Positions 23,425-34,344 of a stretch of DNA of 64,000 nt are shown here, piece by piece; the stretch's first letter is position 1, and the number at the start of each line of letters is the position of its first letter. This stretch comes from Conchocele bisecta (Eukaryota; Mollusca; Bivalvia; Lucinida; Thyasiridae). The DNA lies in NCBI GenBank assembly GCA_029237695.1, contig CM055266.1:124114569-124178568 (forward strand). Direction: 5' to 3'. The notes below the pieces were generated by a model. That model worked only from the letters and a program-made list of their open reading frames with translations, ran no database searches and had not been told where the DNA came from. Both the position numbers and the translations under genes were made by a program.

Positions 23425-24836
23425 ACTAGAAATGTGGCCTGTCGGCACACGAATGCCCCCGCTGGCAGCCAAAGAAAACAAGGCATATTTGAATGTGGAT
23501 TTGTCACAGGGTGGCAGAGGACCATTGGAGCAATGCGTGTGTGAAATATGAAGCAGATCCGAGCAAGGAAACAGAAATTATAAGCCATTTACCCGAGCGT
23601 TAAGGTTTCAAACGCACCAAGTCTGTAACCTTGACCCTGGGCTTAGCGGGGGCAGGACGAATGTGGATTTGTCACAGGGTGGCAGAGGACCATTGGAGCA
23701 ATGCGTGTTTGAAATGTGAAGCAGATCCGAGCAAGGAAACAGAAATTATAAGGCATTTACCCAGCGTTAAGGTTTCGAACGCACCAAGTCTGTGACCTTG
23801 ACCCTGGGCTTAGCGGGGGCGGCACGAATGTGGATTTATCACAGGGTGGCAGAGGACCATTGGAGCAATGTGTGTGTGAAATGTGAAGCAGATCCGAGCA
23901 AGGAAACAGAAATTATAAGGCATTTACCCAGCGTTAAGGTTTCGAACGCACCAAGTCTGTGACCTTGACCCTGGGCTTAGCTGGGCCGGAACGAATGTGG
24001 ATTTGCCACAGGATGGCAGAGGACCATTGGAGCAATGTGTGTGTGAAATGTGAAGCAGATCCGAGCAAGGAAACAGAAATTATAAGCCATTTACCCAGCG
24101 TTAAGGTTTCGAACGCACCAAGTCTGTGTCCTTGACCCTGGGCTTAGCGGGGGCGGGACGAATGTGAATTTGTCACAGGGCGGTAGAGGACCATTGGAGC
24201 AATGCGTGTGTGAAATGTGAAGCAGATCCGAGCAAGGAAACAGAAATTATAAGCCATTTATCCAGCGTTAAGGTTTCGAACGCACCAAGTCTGTGACCTT
24301 GACCCTGGGCTTAGCGGGGGTGGGACGAATGTGGATTTGTCACAGGGCGGTAGAGGACCATTGGAGCAATGTGTGTGTGAAATGTGAAGCAGATCCGAGC
24401 AAGGAAACAGAAATTACTAGAAATGTGGCCTGTCGGCACACGAATGCCCCCGCTGGCAGCCAAAGAAAACAAGGCATATTTGAATGTGGATTTGTCACAG
24501 GGTGGCAGAGGACCATTGGAGCAATGCGTGTGTGAAATGTGAAGCAGATCCGAGCAAGGAAACAGAAATTATAAGCCATTTACCCAGAGTTAAGGTTTTG
24601 AAAGCACCAAGTCTGTGACCTTGACCCTGGGCTTAGCGGGGGCGGGACGAATGTGGATTTGTCACAGGGCGGTAGAGGACCATTGGAGCAATGCGTGTGT
24701 GAAATGTGAAGCAGATCCGAGCAAGGAAACAGAAATTATAAGCCATTTACCCAGCGTTGTTTCGGGACGTACGTACGTACGGACGCCGGTAACACTATAT
24801 GCCCCCCTCACCATTCGGTGGCGGGGGCATAAAAAA
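23425..24836 (+). mobile_element. Pearl-like element 2, head-to-tail with element 1
   Basis: It begins ACTAGAAATGTGG immediately after the GGGGCATA end of element 1, with no spacer. It has about seven core units and an internal left-flank copy near 24416. A short (ACGT)n follows at about 24768-24780, then the same right hairpin ending GGGGGCATAAAA. Confidence 0.8.
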
Positions 24837-24933
24837 CGCGGGATTGTAACGTGTCCCCAACGCGAGATTGTCACTGTCCCCAACAGGACACATAATACTC
24901 ATCTTAGGAGATGATTCTCATATGCTGCCAAAA

Positions 24934-25097
24934 CCACAGGTTGAAGTAACGGACCGAGGTCTATAAATACATTAAATATGCATAAAAGCATCAATAAATG
25001 AAGAATTTTTTTTTATTTTTTTCTTCATTTATTGATGCTTTTAGGCATATTTAATGTATTTATAGATAGACCTCGGTCCGTTACTTCAACCTGTGGC
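24934..25097. repeat. Long near-perfect palindrome
   Basis: Arms of about 75 nt (CCACAGGTTGAAGTAACGGA against its complement ending CCTGTGG) around an AT-rich centre at 25010-25022. Only a few bases differ between arms, so the insertion is young or the arms are kept alike. Part of 25120-25215 resembles 13838-13900 in reverse. Confidence 0.85.
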
Positions 25098-25564
25098 CAA
25101 AACATGGGTGGGGGTAGCACTTATATCGATCGTACCGGCTCCTTCCGGCCGAAAATTACGTCCGGACCGATTGGCATTCTGAAATTTTAGAAGCCCTGCA
25201 TCGGAAACAGTCGAATGTTGCTTCAGCATTTGAAAGTGAAAGTAGAAATTATGTTGTTTTTTCACGATTTTCAAGGTACATGTACATGTAGTTGCCTTCG
25301 AAATACTGGAAAGAAATCTAGTTGGACGATTAGCTCCGATTTTGTTTCAAGTTAGCACTGGGTGTTTATTAGAGGCATTAATTTCGTGAAAATGAGCTGA
25401 TTTTTAGTACAAATTTGGAGAATGTGGTAGATATACCGTCATGCAAGTTGTGAGGTCACATTTTCGTGCCAAATGTCACTGTTAGCTGAAGTATGTATGC
25501 CTACACAGACTTAATTATTTTTGGGAAATACAAAAGCACCCCTTTTCATAAATAGTCTAGTCTG

Positions 25565-25878
25565 ACTAGAAATGTGGCCTGTCGGCACACGAATACCCCT
25601 GCTGGCAGCCAAAGAAAACAAGGCATATTTGATTATAAGCCATTTACCCGAGTGTTAATGCACCAAGTCTGTGAGCTTGACCCTGGGCTTAGTGGAGGCG
25701 GGACGAAAGTGGATTTGTCACAGGGCGGTAGAGGACCATTGGAGCAATGTGTGTGTGAAATGCGAAGCAGATCCGATCAAGGAAATTATAAGCCATTTAC
25801 CCGAGCATTAAGGTTTCGGTACGTACGGATGCCAGTAACACTATATGCCCCCCTCACCATTCTCTGCCAGGGCATAAC
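25565..25878 (+). mobile_element. Short pearl-like element (one to two cores)
   Basis: Left flank ACTAGAAATGTGGCC, about one and a half core units, ACGTACGGATGCC, and a right hairpin ending CAGGGCATAAC. It has the same family plan as 21086-24836 but is minimal. Confidence 0.75.
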
Positions 25879-25989
25879 AATTATTTTGTGACAATTAAAT
25901 TGGTTGCAAAATTAACATATCAAAATCCATTCCAGTTACTTAGGGGTGAAAGGGTTAATGGAAATTGAGGCTTACAGATAAAACTAGAC

Positions 25990-27262
25990 AAATAAAAACA
26001 AGGGCATCATTATCACTAAGCTAATCCCCTTGCTGGCAGCCTTGATAATAAACTAGAAATGTGGCCTGTCTGCACACGAATGCCCCCGCTGTGACCTTGA
26101 CCCTGGACTTAGCGTATTTGAAATGTGAAGCAGATCCGAGCAAAGAAACAGAAATTATAAGCCATTTACCCAAGAGTTAAGGTTTCGAACGCACCAAGTC
26201 TGTGACCTTGACCCTGGGCTTAGCGGGGGCATGATGCATGTGGATTTGTCACAGGGCGGTAGAGGACCATTGGAGCAATGCGTGTGTGAAATGTGAAGCA
26301 AATCCGAGCAAGGAAACAGAAATTATAAGCCATTTACCCGAGCGTTAAGGTTTCGGGACACACATTGTGGCCAAATATTATCACAAGAATATCCGCAGAA
26401 TCAAATGTCTCGCCTTGTTCAGCCTTGACCTTGACCCTGGGGTCTTGACCTTGACCCTGGGGCCGGGAGAATAATCCTATATTCATCTACATATCATAGT
26501 AAAGGTACGTATAAAGTTTGATGACTGTAGCTGATAAGGTGTTGAAGTAATGACTGTAATACGAAAACTTAACATTGACTGACGACTCCGCCGACGACAT
26601 ATGTCTCGCTTTCCACTTTCGCGGGCGAGACAAAAATCGGTGAAACAGTTCAGGAGTTCATGAATGTAAAAACTTTAACATTTTTGCCTTAAAAAAAGGT
26701 GAACTAAGTCCTCAGTGACCTTGACCGTGAGCGCATGCAAAACAAAGCAGCATCCCATCAATTGTCTCTACAAATTGATGTAGACCCCTACAGTCCGTCG
26801 CATACACACAGTCTGATCTGGGTCACTATTGTTCATTATCCAGTCACTAACATTTAATCACTAATGTCTACACCGAACGGGCTCTGTCGGGATATTAGTA
26901 TTTGATCATGAGTTTCGGGTCGGTCAACATCTGAAACCTACACGCATCTGAGCCAGTAAGCGCGGTTTTGTCATAAATTATCATTTATCATAATCTGTTC
27001 ACTGTAAATATGTAAATATGTTTTTGTGTTTGAGAGGGCCCTAGGGAAGATTGGTGCACGCCAACTGGGTTACCCTCTTTAAATAAAGAATTTACTTTAC
27101 TTTACACACATTGTGGCCAAATATTATCAAAATTGGTGATGCAGTTCATGAATTATTGAAAAATGAAAGGTGATACTAACGTACGTATGCAATTACGTAC
27201 GTACGTACATACGTTCATGGACTAATGCTATATGCCATCTTGCCTATCGGCAAGGGGATAAT
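25990..27262 (+). mobile_element. ACAAGGGCATC element with a pearl-like insertion
   Basis: Left end near 25997 (ACAAGGGCATCATTATCAC) and right end TGCCTATCGGCAAGGGGATA at about 27240-27260 after (ACGT)n. A piece of AGAAATGTGGCC element occupies about 26052-26360. Internal units carry GTGGCCAAATATTATCA. 26580-26635 is the end of another type, with the hairpin GTCTCGCTTTCCAC / GCGGGCGAGAC. Confidence 0.55.
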
Positions 27263-27271
27263 AAAGCGAGC

Positions 27272-27400
27272 TTAACCTTTAGAATGCGGGAAACAAAAAC
27301 TGTTGTCTACGGTTGTTGTATATTTTGTCTTCTCAATAAAAACATTATTTGACAGCACTTTAGAATCATTTCCATTGGAAATTATTCTAAAATGTTGTAA
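27272..27400. mobile_element. Truncated piggyBac-like MITE
   Basis: TTAA followed by CCTTTAGAATGCGGG, with the usual interior hairpin (CACTTTAGAATCATTTCC). The right end is missing where the next element begins. Confidence 0.6.
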
Positions 27401-28134
27401 AACTAGAGAAAGTGAGCGGGGCTCACTATTCCGCCAGCCGCCGCCTGGGCCGACAAATCAATTTTGTTAATGTAAATATTTAAAAAACCTTAACACAAAT
27501 TTCTAAGTAATTTGACCTTGGACATGAAGGCCGCATGGGTGTGGTATGAAATGAAAATATGGATGATGATAAGGAAGTATATGAAGCTTGAAGTCAATCC
27601 GACTGACCGTTGCAGAGATAATATATCCCCAAAAACTTTAACGCAAATGTTGCGGATGCCAATTTCTAAGACATTTTACCTTGACCTTGGACATGACGGC
27701 CGCATGGGTGTGGTATGGAATGAAAATGAGGATGATGATAAGGAAGTATATGCAGTTTGAGGTCAATCTGACTTGTCGTTACAGAGATAATGGGTACCCC
27801 AAACACTTTAATGTGGACGGACGTATAAACGCACGGACGGAAGGACGGACGGAATTACAACAAGAGCTGTAGGAGAACAGCATAGCTCGACTACGAGGGT
27901 TGTCGATGTACACATAGCTTGACAAAGAAGGTGGCTGCGGCCTGCATAAAAACCTTAACCAAGGTTAACTAAAAACATTAACCAAGGGAAACTAGAAATG
28001 TGGCCTGTCGGCACACGAATATCCCCACTGGCAGCCAAAGAAAACGAGGCATTTTTGATTATAAGCCATTTAGCCGAGCGTTAAGGTTTCAAACGCATCA
28101 AGTCTGTGACCTTGACCCTGGGCATAGTGTGATA

Positions 28135-29510
28135 ATCCATGCATCGGTGTAGAAGATATAGAGCGGAAGGGAATTTCAATAGGTTTGACCTTTGACCTTC
28201 AACTATGACCTTGACCTTGGACGTAGGTGCGTGCGTGGTTATTGATCGAGACACACCTTCTCATCCTGAGAAACATTTGTGCCAAGGCATTTGATAATCC
28301 ATGCATCGGTGTAGAAGATATAGAGCGGAAGGGAATTTCAATAGGTTTGACCTTTGACCTTCAACTGTGACCTTGGACGTAGGTGTGTGGTTATTGATTG
28401 CGACACACCTTCTCATCATGAGAAATATGTGTGCCAAGCCATTTGATAATCCATGCATCGGTGTAGAAGATATAGAGCGGAAGGGAATTTCAATAGGTTT
28501 GACCTTTGACCTTCAACTGTGACCTTGGACGTAGGTGCGTGGTTAGCAATTTGATAATCCATGCATCAGTGTAGAAGATATAGAGCGGAAGGGAATTTCA
28601 ATAGGTTTGACCTTTGACCTTCAACTGTGACCTTGGACGTAGGTGCGTGGTTATTGATCGCGACACACCTTCTCATCATGAGAAACATTTGTGCCAAGCC
28701 ATTTGATAATCCATGCATCGGTGTAGAAGACATAGAGCGGAAGAGAATTTCAATAGGTTTGACCTTTGACCTTCAACAGTGACCTTGACCTTGGACTTAG
28801 GTGCGTGGTTATTGATCGTGACACACCTTCTCATCGTGAGAAACATTTGTGCCAAGCCATTTGGGAATTTCAATATTTTTTACCTTTGACCTTCAACTGT
28901 GACCTTGACCTTGGATGTAGGTGCGTGGTTATCGATCGCGACACACCTTCTCATCCTGAGAAACATTTGTGCCAAGGCATTTGATAATCCATGCATCGGT
29001 GTAGAAGATATAGAGCGGAAGGGAATTTCAATAGGTTTGACCTTTGACCTTCAACTGTGACCTTGACCTTGGACGTAGGTGCGTGGTTATTGATTGCGAC
29101 ACACCTTCTCATCATGAGAAACATTTGTGCCAAGCCATTTGATAATCCATGCATCGGTGTAGAAGATATAGAGCCGAAGGGAATTTCAATAGGTTTGACC
29201 TTTGACCTTCAACTGTGACCTTGGACGTAGGTGCGTGGTTAGCAATTTGATAATCCATGCATCGGTGTAGAAGATATAGAGAGGACGGGAAATTCAATAG
29301 GTTTGACCTTTGACCTTCAACTGTGACCTTGACCTTGGACGTAGGTGCGTGGTTATTGATCGCGACACACCTTCTCATCATGAGAAACATTTGTGCCAAG
29401 CCATTTGATAATCCATGCATCGGTGTAGAAGATATAGAGCGGAAGGGAATTTCAATAGGTTTGACCTTTGACCTTCAACAGTGACCTTGACCTTGGACGT
29501 AGGTTCATGG
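28135..29510 (+). repeat. About 157-bp tandem array with higher-order pattern
   Basis: Units begin ATCCATGCATCGGTGTAGAA at about 28135, 28294, 28449, 28556, 28708, 28987, 29145, 29252 and 29409. Most are 152-159 bp, but two are 107 bp, and one truncated unit follows 28708. Every unit has TTTGACCTTTGACCTTCAAC and a TGACCTTGGACGTAGG box. The block 28294-28708 repeats as 28987-29409. Confidence 0.9.
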
Positions 29511-30655
29511 TTTTCCAAGTATGGTTGCTGTAGGTCAGGGGTTGTTGATGTACATCACTAGGAGATGAAGTTGTCCAAGTATGGTTGGTGTAGGGCCATG
29601 AGTATTACATCTACAAGCTTGACTAAAAACCTTAACCAAAGAGAATTAAGTAAGTAATTCAAGAGGAAATGTAGGTCAAGGTCAAATATAGATCAGGGCT
29701 TATTGATGTACATCACTATGAGAAAAGGTTGTCCAATTATGGTGTCTGTATGCACAATAGTATTCCATGTACAAGCTTGAGTAAAAAGCTTAACCAAGGT
29801 CGAGTAAAAACCTTAACCAAGGGGAATTAAGTAAGTAATTGAAGGTTAAATGTAGGTCAAGGTCAAATATAGGTCAGGGGTTGTTGATGTACATCACTAG
29901 GAGATGAAGTTGTCCAAGTATGGCTGGTGTAGGGCCAGGAGTATTCCATCTACAAGCTTGACTAAAAACGTTAACCAAGGGGAATTAAGTAATTGAAGAG
30001 GAAATGTAGGTCAAGGTCAAATATAGATTAGGGGTTGTTGATGTACATCACTAGGAGATGAAGTTGTCCAAGTATGGTGGGTGTAGGGCCAGTATTATTC
30101 CATATAGAAGGTTGATTAAAAACCTTAACCAAAAGGAATTAAGTAAGTAATTGAAGAGGAAATGTAGGTCAAGGTCAAATATAGATCAGGGGTTATTGAT
30201 GTGCATACCTATGAGAAAAGGTTGTCGAAGTATGGTGTCTGGATGCACAATAGTATTCAATGTACAAGCTGAAAAAAAACCTTAACGAAGGTTGACTAAA
30301 AACCTTAATCCTTAAGGAATGAATTAAGTAAGTAATTCAAGAGGAAATGTAGGTGAAGGTCAAATATAGATCAGGGGTTATTGATGTGCATCACTAGGAG
30401 ATGAAGTTGTCCAAGTATGGTGGGTGTAGGGCCAGTAGTATTGCATATACAAACTTGACTAAAAACCTTAACCAAGGTTGACTAAAAACCTTAACCAAGG
30501 GGAATTAACCAAGTAATTCAAGAGGAAATGTAGGTCAAGGTCAAATATAGATCAGGGGTTATTGATGTACATCACTAGGAGATGAAGTTGTCCAAGTATG
30601 GTGGGTGTAGGGCCAGTAGTATTCCATATACAAGCTTGACTAAAAACCTTAACCA
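29510..30655 (+). repeat. 154-185-bp tandem array with AGGTCAAGGTCA
   Basis: About seven units, each with ATGTAGGTCAAGGTCAAATA, TTGATGTACATCACTAGGAG, GTTGTCCAAGTATGG and TAAAAACCTTAACCAAGG. Unit length varies because the AACCTTAACC part is present once or twice. Starts of GTAGGTCAAGG are at 29671, 29852, 30006, 30164, 30349 (one substitution) and 30530. Confidence 0.9.
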
Positions 30656-30775
30656 AGGCGTGACGGTGACGCCGACGCCGACGCCGGGGTGACAACATAA
30701 GCTCTACTTATTCTTCGAATAGTCGAGCTAAAAACTATATACCCCTCGACATACTTCGTATGCTGGGGGTATAAT

Positions 30776-30841
30776 TATGATTTGATGAGGAAAATAGAAA
30801 ATAAAAAGCAGACGATAAAATTTAATTCAGCATTGTAAGGC
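30776..30841. mobile_element. piggyBac-like MITE, right part only
   Basis: GAAAATAGAAAATAAAAAGC and TTTAATTCAGCATTGTAAGG followed by TTAA (30842-30845). The left part is absent. It shares that TTAA with the next element. Confidence 0.6.
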
Positions 30842-30845
30842 TTAA

Positions 30846-32831
30846 CCCTAATGCTGAATAAAAAATTGGAGTCTGCTGTTTATTTTTTATTTCCATTTTT
30901 TCTCATGCTGTCAAACCATGTTTTTACTGAGAAAAGAGATCAAATATGACACAGCAGCAGACGACTATTTTTGGTTCCCGCATTCTAGGTTAGACACCAC
31001 CAAATAGTTTTACTATATAATTTAACCGAATGCCATCCAATAAGGCCAGTCTCTCCTACTTTCACTATTCGTATGGATGTTGTGGGACCCACTTGTACAT
31101 GACCTGCAGCCAGTCTGTACTGGTTCTGCATGAACTAAACAATAGGTTCACTTACTCCTAAGAAAGAAAAATCCAACCTTGTCATATCCTCCAATATTGT
31201 GTACATTTGTTGGCCACCACGGAAACTCCGTGTACATCAAGTGACCAACAGGTTCAGTGTTTTCTTTTAAATGCTACAAATATGTTGAAAACTGGTGTTA
31301 AAGGCACCCCAAAATGTTCCTCAAGTGAAACTGGGTAGTAATGGATCAAGATTTGCAAGCAAACGGTGTCTGTGACCTCAAAACACCCGCACTATTTTTT
31401 TATACCGGACTACTTTTGCTACACCCTGGGCGGTTTCGCACCATTTGGTGTCTTCTAACCTATAAGTGTACCGGTCCCACTACAACTCATTCTACAATAT
31501 TCACTATTCAAAACTAGCTTCTATTCCTGGATACAGTACCAAGTTTGGAGCAAATATCTCAAATGGTTGTCACACAGCAGCTATGTAACTCCACCATGTG
31601 ACTGTCCACATTCTGCCTTAAATTGAGCTACTACAGAACTATGGGGAATTTTAATAGATGATGAATTAAAAGCACAAATCTCCATAAAATCACATAACAT
31701 TACCCTAAATAGTGTTATAGCTAACCATTCTACATATAAAGACTCATCACTGAAACTATCCAACATGTATGCCACTCTGGAATGGTCGACAGACAAAAGG
31801 GTACTGGCTTGGAACGGTCAGTCAAGAAATTTGCTTTATGACGCAGGAGGAAAGGAAAAACAATGTTTTTTTGAGTACTAGTGTATTGGTACTATACCGA
31901 TATGCAAAAACAATACACTTACGCCTAATTTTGGCAAATTTTGGAACAGCGTCGCGATGTCGCGCCACTTTCCCGAACTTCTTAATTGTCCATCAGAAGC
32001 CAATATCACTGGAAAAAAAAAGAGAAAAACACACTATAATGACTGTTTTGGTGTATATTACTGTCACATTCCAAGCCCAATCACCTACAGGTAATTTGCA
32101 TACACTGGTTATTATATTTGACTAAATAAAGCTGAGAAATCAAGATTTTAGAAGATTTTGAAGCCGATAACTGTCCATCTGCGATACAAAAAGAACAAAT
32201 GTGTTGCATCGCGGAGTCCGCTCGATTACTCTTGTCGCAGTAACTTAAATTATGTTCCCAGAGACATAGCTACAAGAAACATAAACTTCCAACTTCAAAT
32301 TCTACAAAAAAAACATATCTCACATAGGGCCTAGGCACACCTTATAGGTTAGACACCACCAAATAGTTTTACTATATAATTTTAACCGAATGCCATCCAA
32401 TAAGGCCATTCTCTCCTACTTTCACTATTCGTATGGATGTTGTGGGACCCACTTGTACATGACCTGCAGCCAGTCTGTACTGGTTCTGCATGAACTAAAC
32501 AATAGGTTCACTTACTCCTAAGAAAGAAAAATCCAACCTTGTCATATCCTCCAATATTGTGTACATTTGTTGGCCACGGAAACTCCGTGTACATCAAGTG
32601 ACCAACAGGTTCAGTGTTTTCTTTTAAATGCTACAAATATGTTGAAAACTGGTGTTAAAGGCACCCCAAAATGTTCCTCAAGTGAAACTGGGTGGGTAGT
32701 AATGGATCAAGATTTGCAAGCAAACGGTGTCTGTGACCTCAAAACACCCGCACTATTTTTTTATACCGGACTACTTTTGCATACACCCTGGGCGGTTTCG
32801 CACCATTTGGTGTCTTCTAACCTTCTAAGGG
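30846..32831. mobile_element. piggyBac-like MITE interrupted near its right end
   Basis: TTAA (30842-30845), then CCCTAATGCTGAATA and the family interior. The right end GCATTCTAAGGG is split: GCATTCTA stops at 30987 and TTCTAAGGG plus TTAA resumes at 32823-32835. The interruption is the element at 30988-32822. Its right border is 11 nt from the donor of exon viii. Confidence 0.8.
30988..32822. mobile_element. Element with 475-bp terminal direct repeats and 5-bp target duplication
   Basis: Two nearly identical direct repeats (30988-31460 and 32347-32822) enclose 886 bp. TTCTA is duplicated on both sides (30983-30987, 32823-32827). Each direct repeat itself starts GGTTAGACACCACC and ends GGTGTCTTCTAACC, so it has short inverted ends. 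The layout is LTR-like (non-autonomous), but the ends are not TG/CA and I see no primer-binding site or gag/pol. The internal frame of 118 codons (31769-32125) has no recognisable domain. It might instead be two solo elements plus trapped DNA, but the single TTCTA pair favours one insertion. Confidence 0.75.
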
Positions 32832-32848
32832 TTAAATCATTCACATAC

Positions 32849-33008
32849 CTTGAGGCTGACGTTACAGTGGGCATTGATGATGAGATACTGCACTGAGGTT
32901 ATGCACGGCTGGTTGATCGCAATGATCAGGGGAGTCAGGCCTTCATTGTTCTGTATGTTGGGGTCTGTGGCATTCTCCAGCAGTTTCTGGATGCAGTCGG
33001 GCTGCTTC
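32849..33008 (-). CDS. MIB2-like: MIB2-like exon viii: ankyrin repeat
   Basis: 160 nt: one base completing a split Gly codon, then 53 codons (residues 389-441), phase 0 at the donor (CTCAAG before GTATGTGAATG). The acceptor is TTGTAG. It reads KQPDCIQKLLENATDPN, then NNEGLTPLIIAINQPC, then VQYLIINAHCNVSLK, the ankyrin repeat after LHYAAFG. TPLIIA replaces the usual TPLHxA, so the His of the motif is missing, a mark of a drifting repeat. A TTAA-flanked MITE ends 11 nt from the donor. Confidence 0.88.
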
Positions 33009-33017
33009 CTACAATGG

Positions 33018-33625
33018 TAACAAAAATATGGCCATGACTGAAGGAATGGGGCTTATGAGATTTGTGGCCAGCATCACAATTGATCAAATAGCACACTCCT
33101 GTAGCCCGATAACGATTGATATTGCTTGTTAGAAGCATGGCGGGTGTTTCATTGATGGAATGGCAAATAGTGCGCATCCTGATCGGACTGTGCAAATGCA
33201 CAGGCATAGCTGGATCTACTCTGGTCGTAAAACCCATAACCGATCCTGATCAGACTATGTGGATGCACCAGCTGATCTGGATCTACTCTGGTCACAAAAC
33301 ACATAATTCCTATTTATCCAGTCACAGCCACAAATACAGTGGAAGTTCTCTCAACCGAGGGAGTTTCCACTGGATATTGTTTGAAAATCTGACTAACTTT
33401 TTTATGCTGGCCATCTTGGATTATATCTGGCTGCGACTGGAGAAAAGTGGCTTATGGATTTTGCAGCCAGTGTAGATCCAGATCAGCCTGTGCATCGCCA
33501 TTTCATCAACGAAACACCTGTCATGCTTTTAACAAGCAATCTAGATTAGTATCAGGCCACAGGAGTGTGCCATTTGATCAGGAGCTACAGTGGTCACAAA
33601 TCCCATAAGCTCCATATGATGACTG
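33018..33625. repeat. GTGGCTGTGACTGGAG-ended MITEs, two or three overlapping copies
   Basis: Repeated blocks CTTATGAGATTTGTGGCCAG, GATCAGCCTGTGCATC, TCATTGATGGAATGG and CACTCCTGTAGCCCGATA on both strands between 33018 and 33625. A small hairpin GTGGAAGTTCTC / GAGTTTCCAC lies near 33340-33372. The blocks begin 10 nt from the exon viii acceptor. Confidence 0.65.
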
Positions 33626-33943
33626 TTATGTTAACTGAACATGCTTGAACCATAGGTCATCCATGTGCTGTTTGTATTACATTGGCCCATTTTTTCAAGT
33701 GATCCAATAGTAAAAGCAGTATGGATTTAGTAACATTTTGATCTTTTCACACTGAATTCCTTCTATAAGCCTATCGGTTGGTTTGGGCAAAAATATGTAT
33801 GCAAAAAAAAAAAGGTGAAAGGGTTTAAAATCCAAAATGAAAATGCTTTGATTTAACGACGGCACTGGCTCGATGACCTTGTATTTTGGGACCAACTATT
33901 TAAGTTGTCTTGATCAAGGACACGCCGAATCGGCCATTCAGAG
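33626..33943. other. Intron sequence, no gene or clear repeat
   Basis: AT-rich, with an A-run at 33805-33813. The end toward 33900 is probably the 3-prime body of the SINE whose head is at 33944-34018. Confidence 0.4.
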
Positions 33944-34018
33944 TGGGTCGAGGTGGCAATCGAACCAGGGGTCTCCTGATCCGCAGTCCGACACTCTACC
34001 TACTGAGCTAATCCGGCC
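33944..34018 (-). pseudogene. tRNA-like SINE head
   Basis: On the minus strand, 75 nt with a tRNA shape: GGATTAGCTCAGTAGGTAGA (A-box region), CTGCGGA in the anticodon-loop position, and GGTTCGATTGCC (B box). Acceptor-stem pairing is poor and the 3-prime end runs into further sequence (TCTGAATGGCCGATTCGG), so I read it as the head of a tRNA-derived SINE and not a working tRNA gene. Confidence 0.7.
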
Positions 34019-34206
34019 ACCTTTTAAAATCTAAACAACGGCTAACGACATATAGAGATGGGGTCTCAGTTTCAAAAACTACTCAAAGACCAGTGGGATA
34101 GAAATGCTGTGAATGTATTTTTTCATGCCTAGTATTATATAGGGCGGCGCTGAACTCAAGATCTTCCGCACTGAACTCCAAAGCTCAGCCCACTAGCCTA
34201 TCAAAG
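34019..34206. repeat. SINE body fragment
   Basis: GGGATAGAAATGCTGTGAATG and TTCATGCCTAG match 39450-39510 and 54750-54785. The end holds a degraded tRNA-like head (CTCAGCCCACTAGCCTATC). Confidence 0.55.
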
Positions 34207-34344
34207 CAAACCATCCCAAAATATGTATGAAAGTAATTTTCTCATCAGTATCTTTGAGGCAATGCATCACATGACCACAACCGAAAATCATCAATAATAA
34301 GACAATATCTTTGATGTAATGCATTCAGATGACCAAAATCAAAT

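Larger units (their letters stand above)
27859..30732 (+). mobile_element. ACAAGAGC...GAGCTAAA element carrying two tandem arrays
   Basis: Starts ACAAGAGCTGTAGGAGAACA and ends with hairpin CTTCGAATAGTCGAGCTAAA after (GACGCC)n. It is inserted in the microsatellite/right-end junction of the element at 27404-30775. Inside are a pearl-like fragment (about 27991-28133) and the arrays at 28135-29510 and 29510-30655. Confidence 0.75.
27404..30775 (+). mobile_element. GTGAGCGGGGCTCAC element, interrupted
   Basis: Left end ACTAGAGAAAGTGAGCGGGG with a hairpin, two core units (27500-27850) and a GGACGGAC microsatellite to 27857. The right end resumes only at 30733 (CTATATACCCCTCGACATAC hairpin, ending GGGGTATAATTA). 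The uninterrupted form is seen at about 890-973. Confidence 0.75.

Noticed and set aside
21086..24836. CRISPR-like or prokaryotic array
   Set aside because: Units of 168 bp repeat in full with no unique spacers, in a eukaryotic intron.
31769..32125. 118-codon frame inside the element with direct repeats
   Set aside because: No similarity to gag, reverse transcriptase, integrase or transposase motifs that I can see; composition is ordinary for AT-rich noise.
33944..34018. Functional tRNA gene
   Set aside because: A and B boxes are present but the acceptor stem does not pair, the anticodon stem is poor, and SINE body follows.
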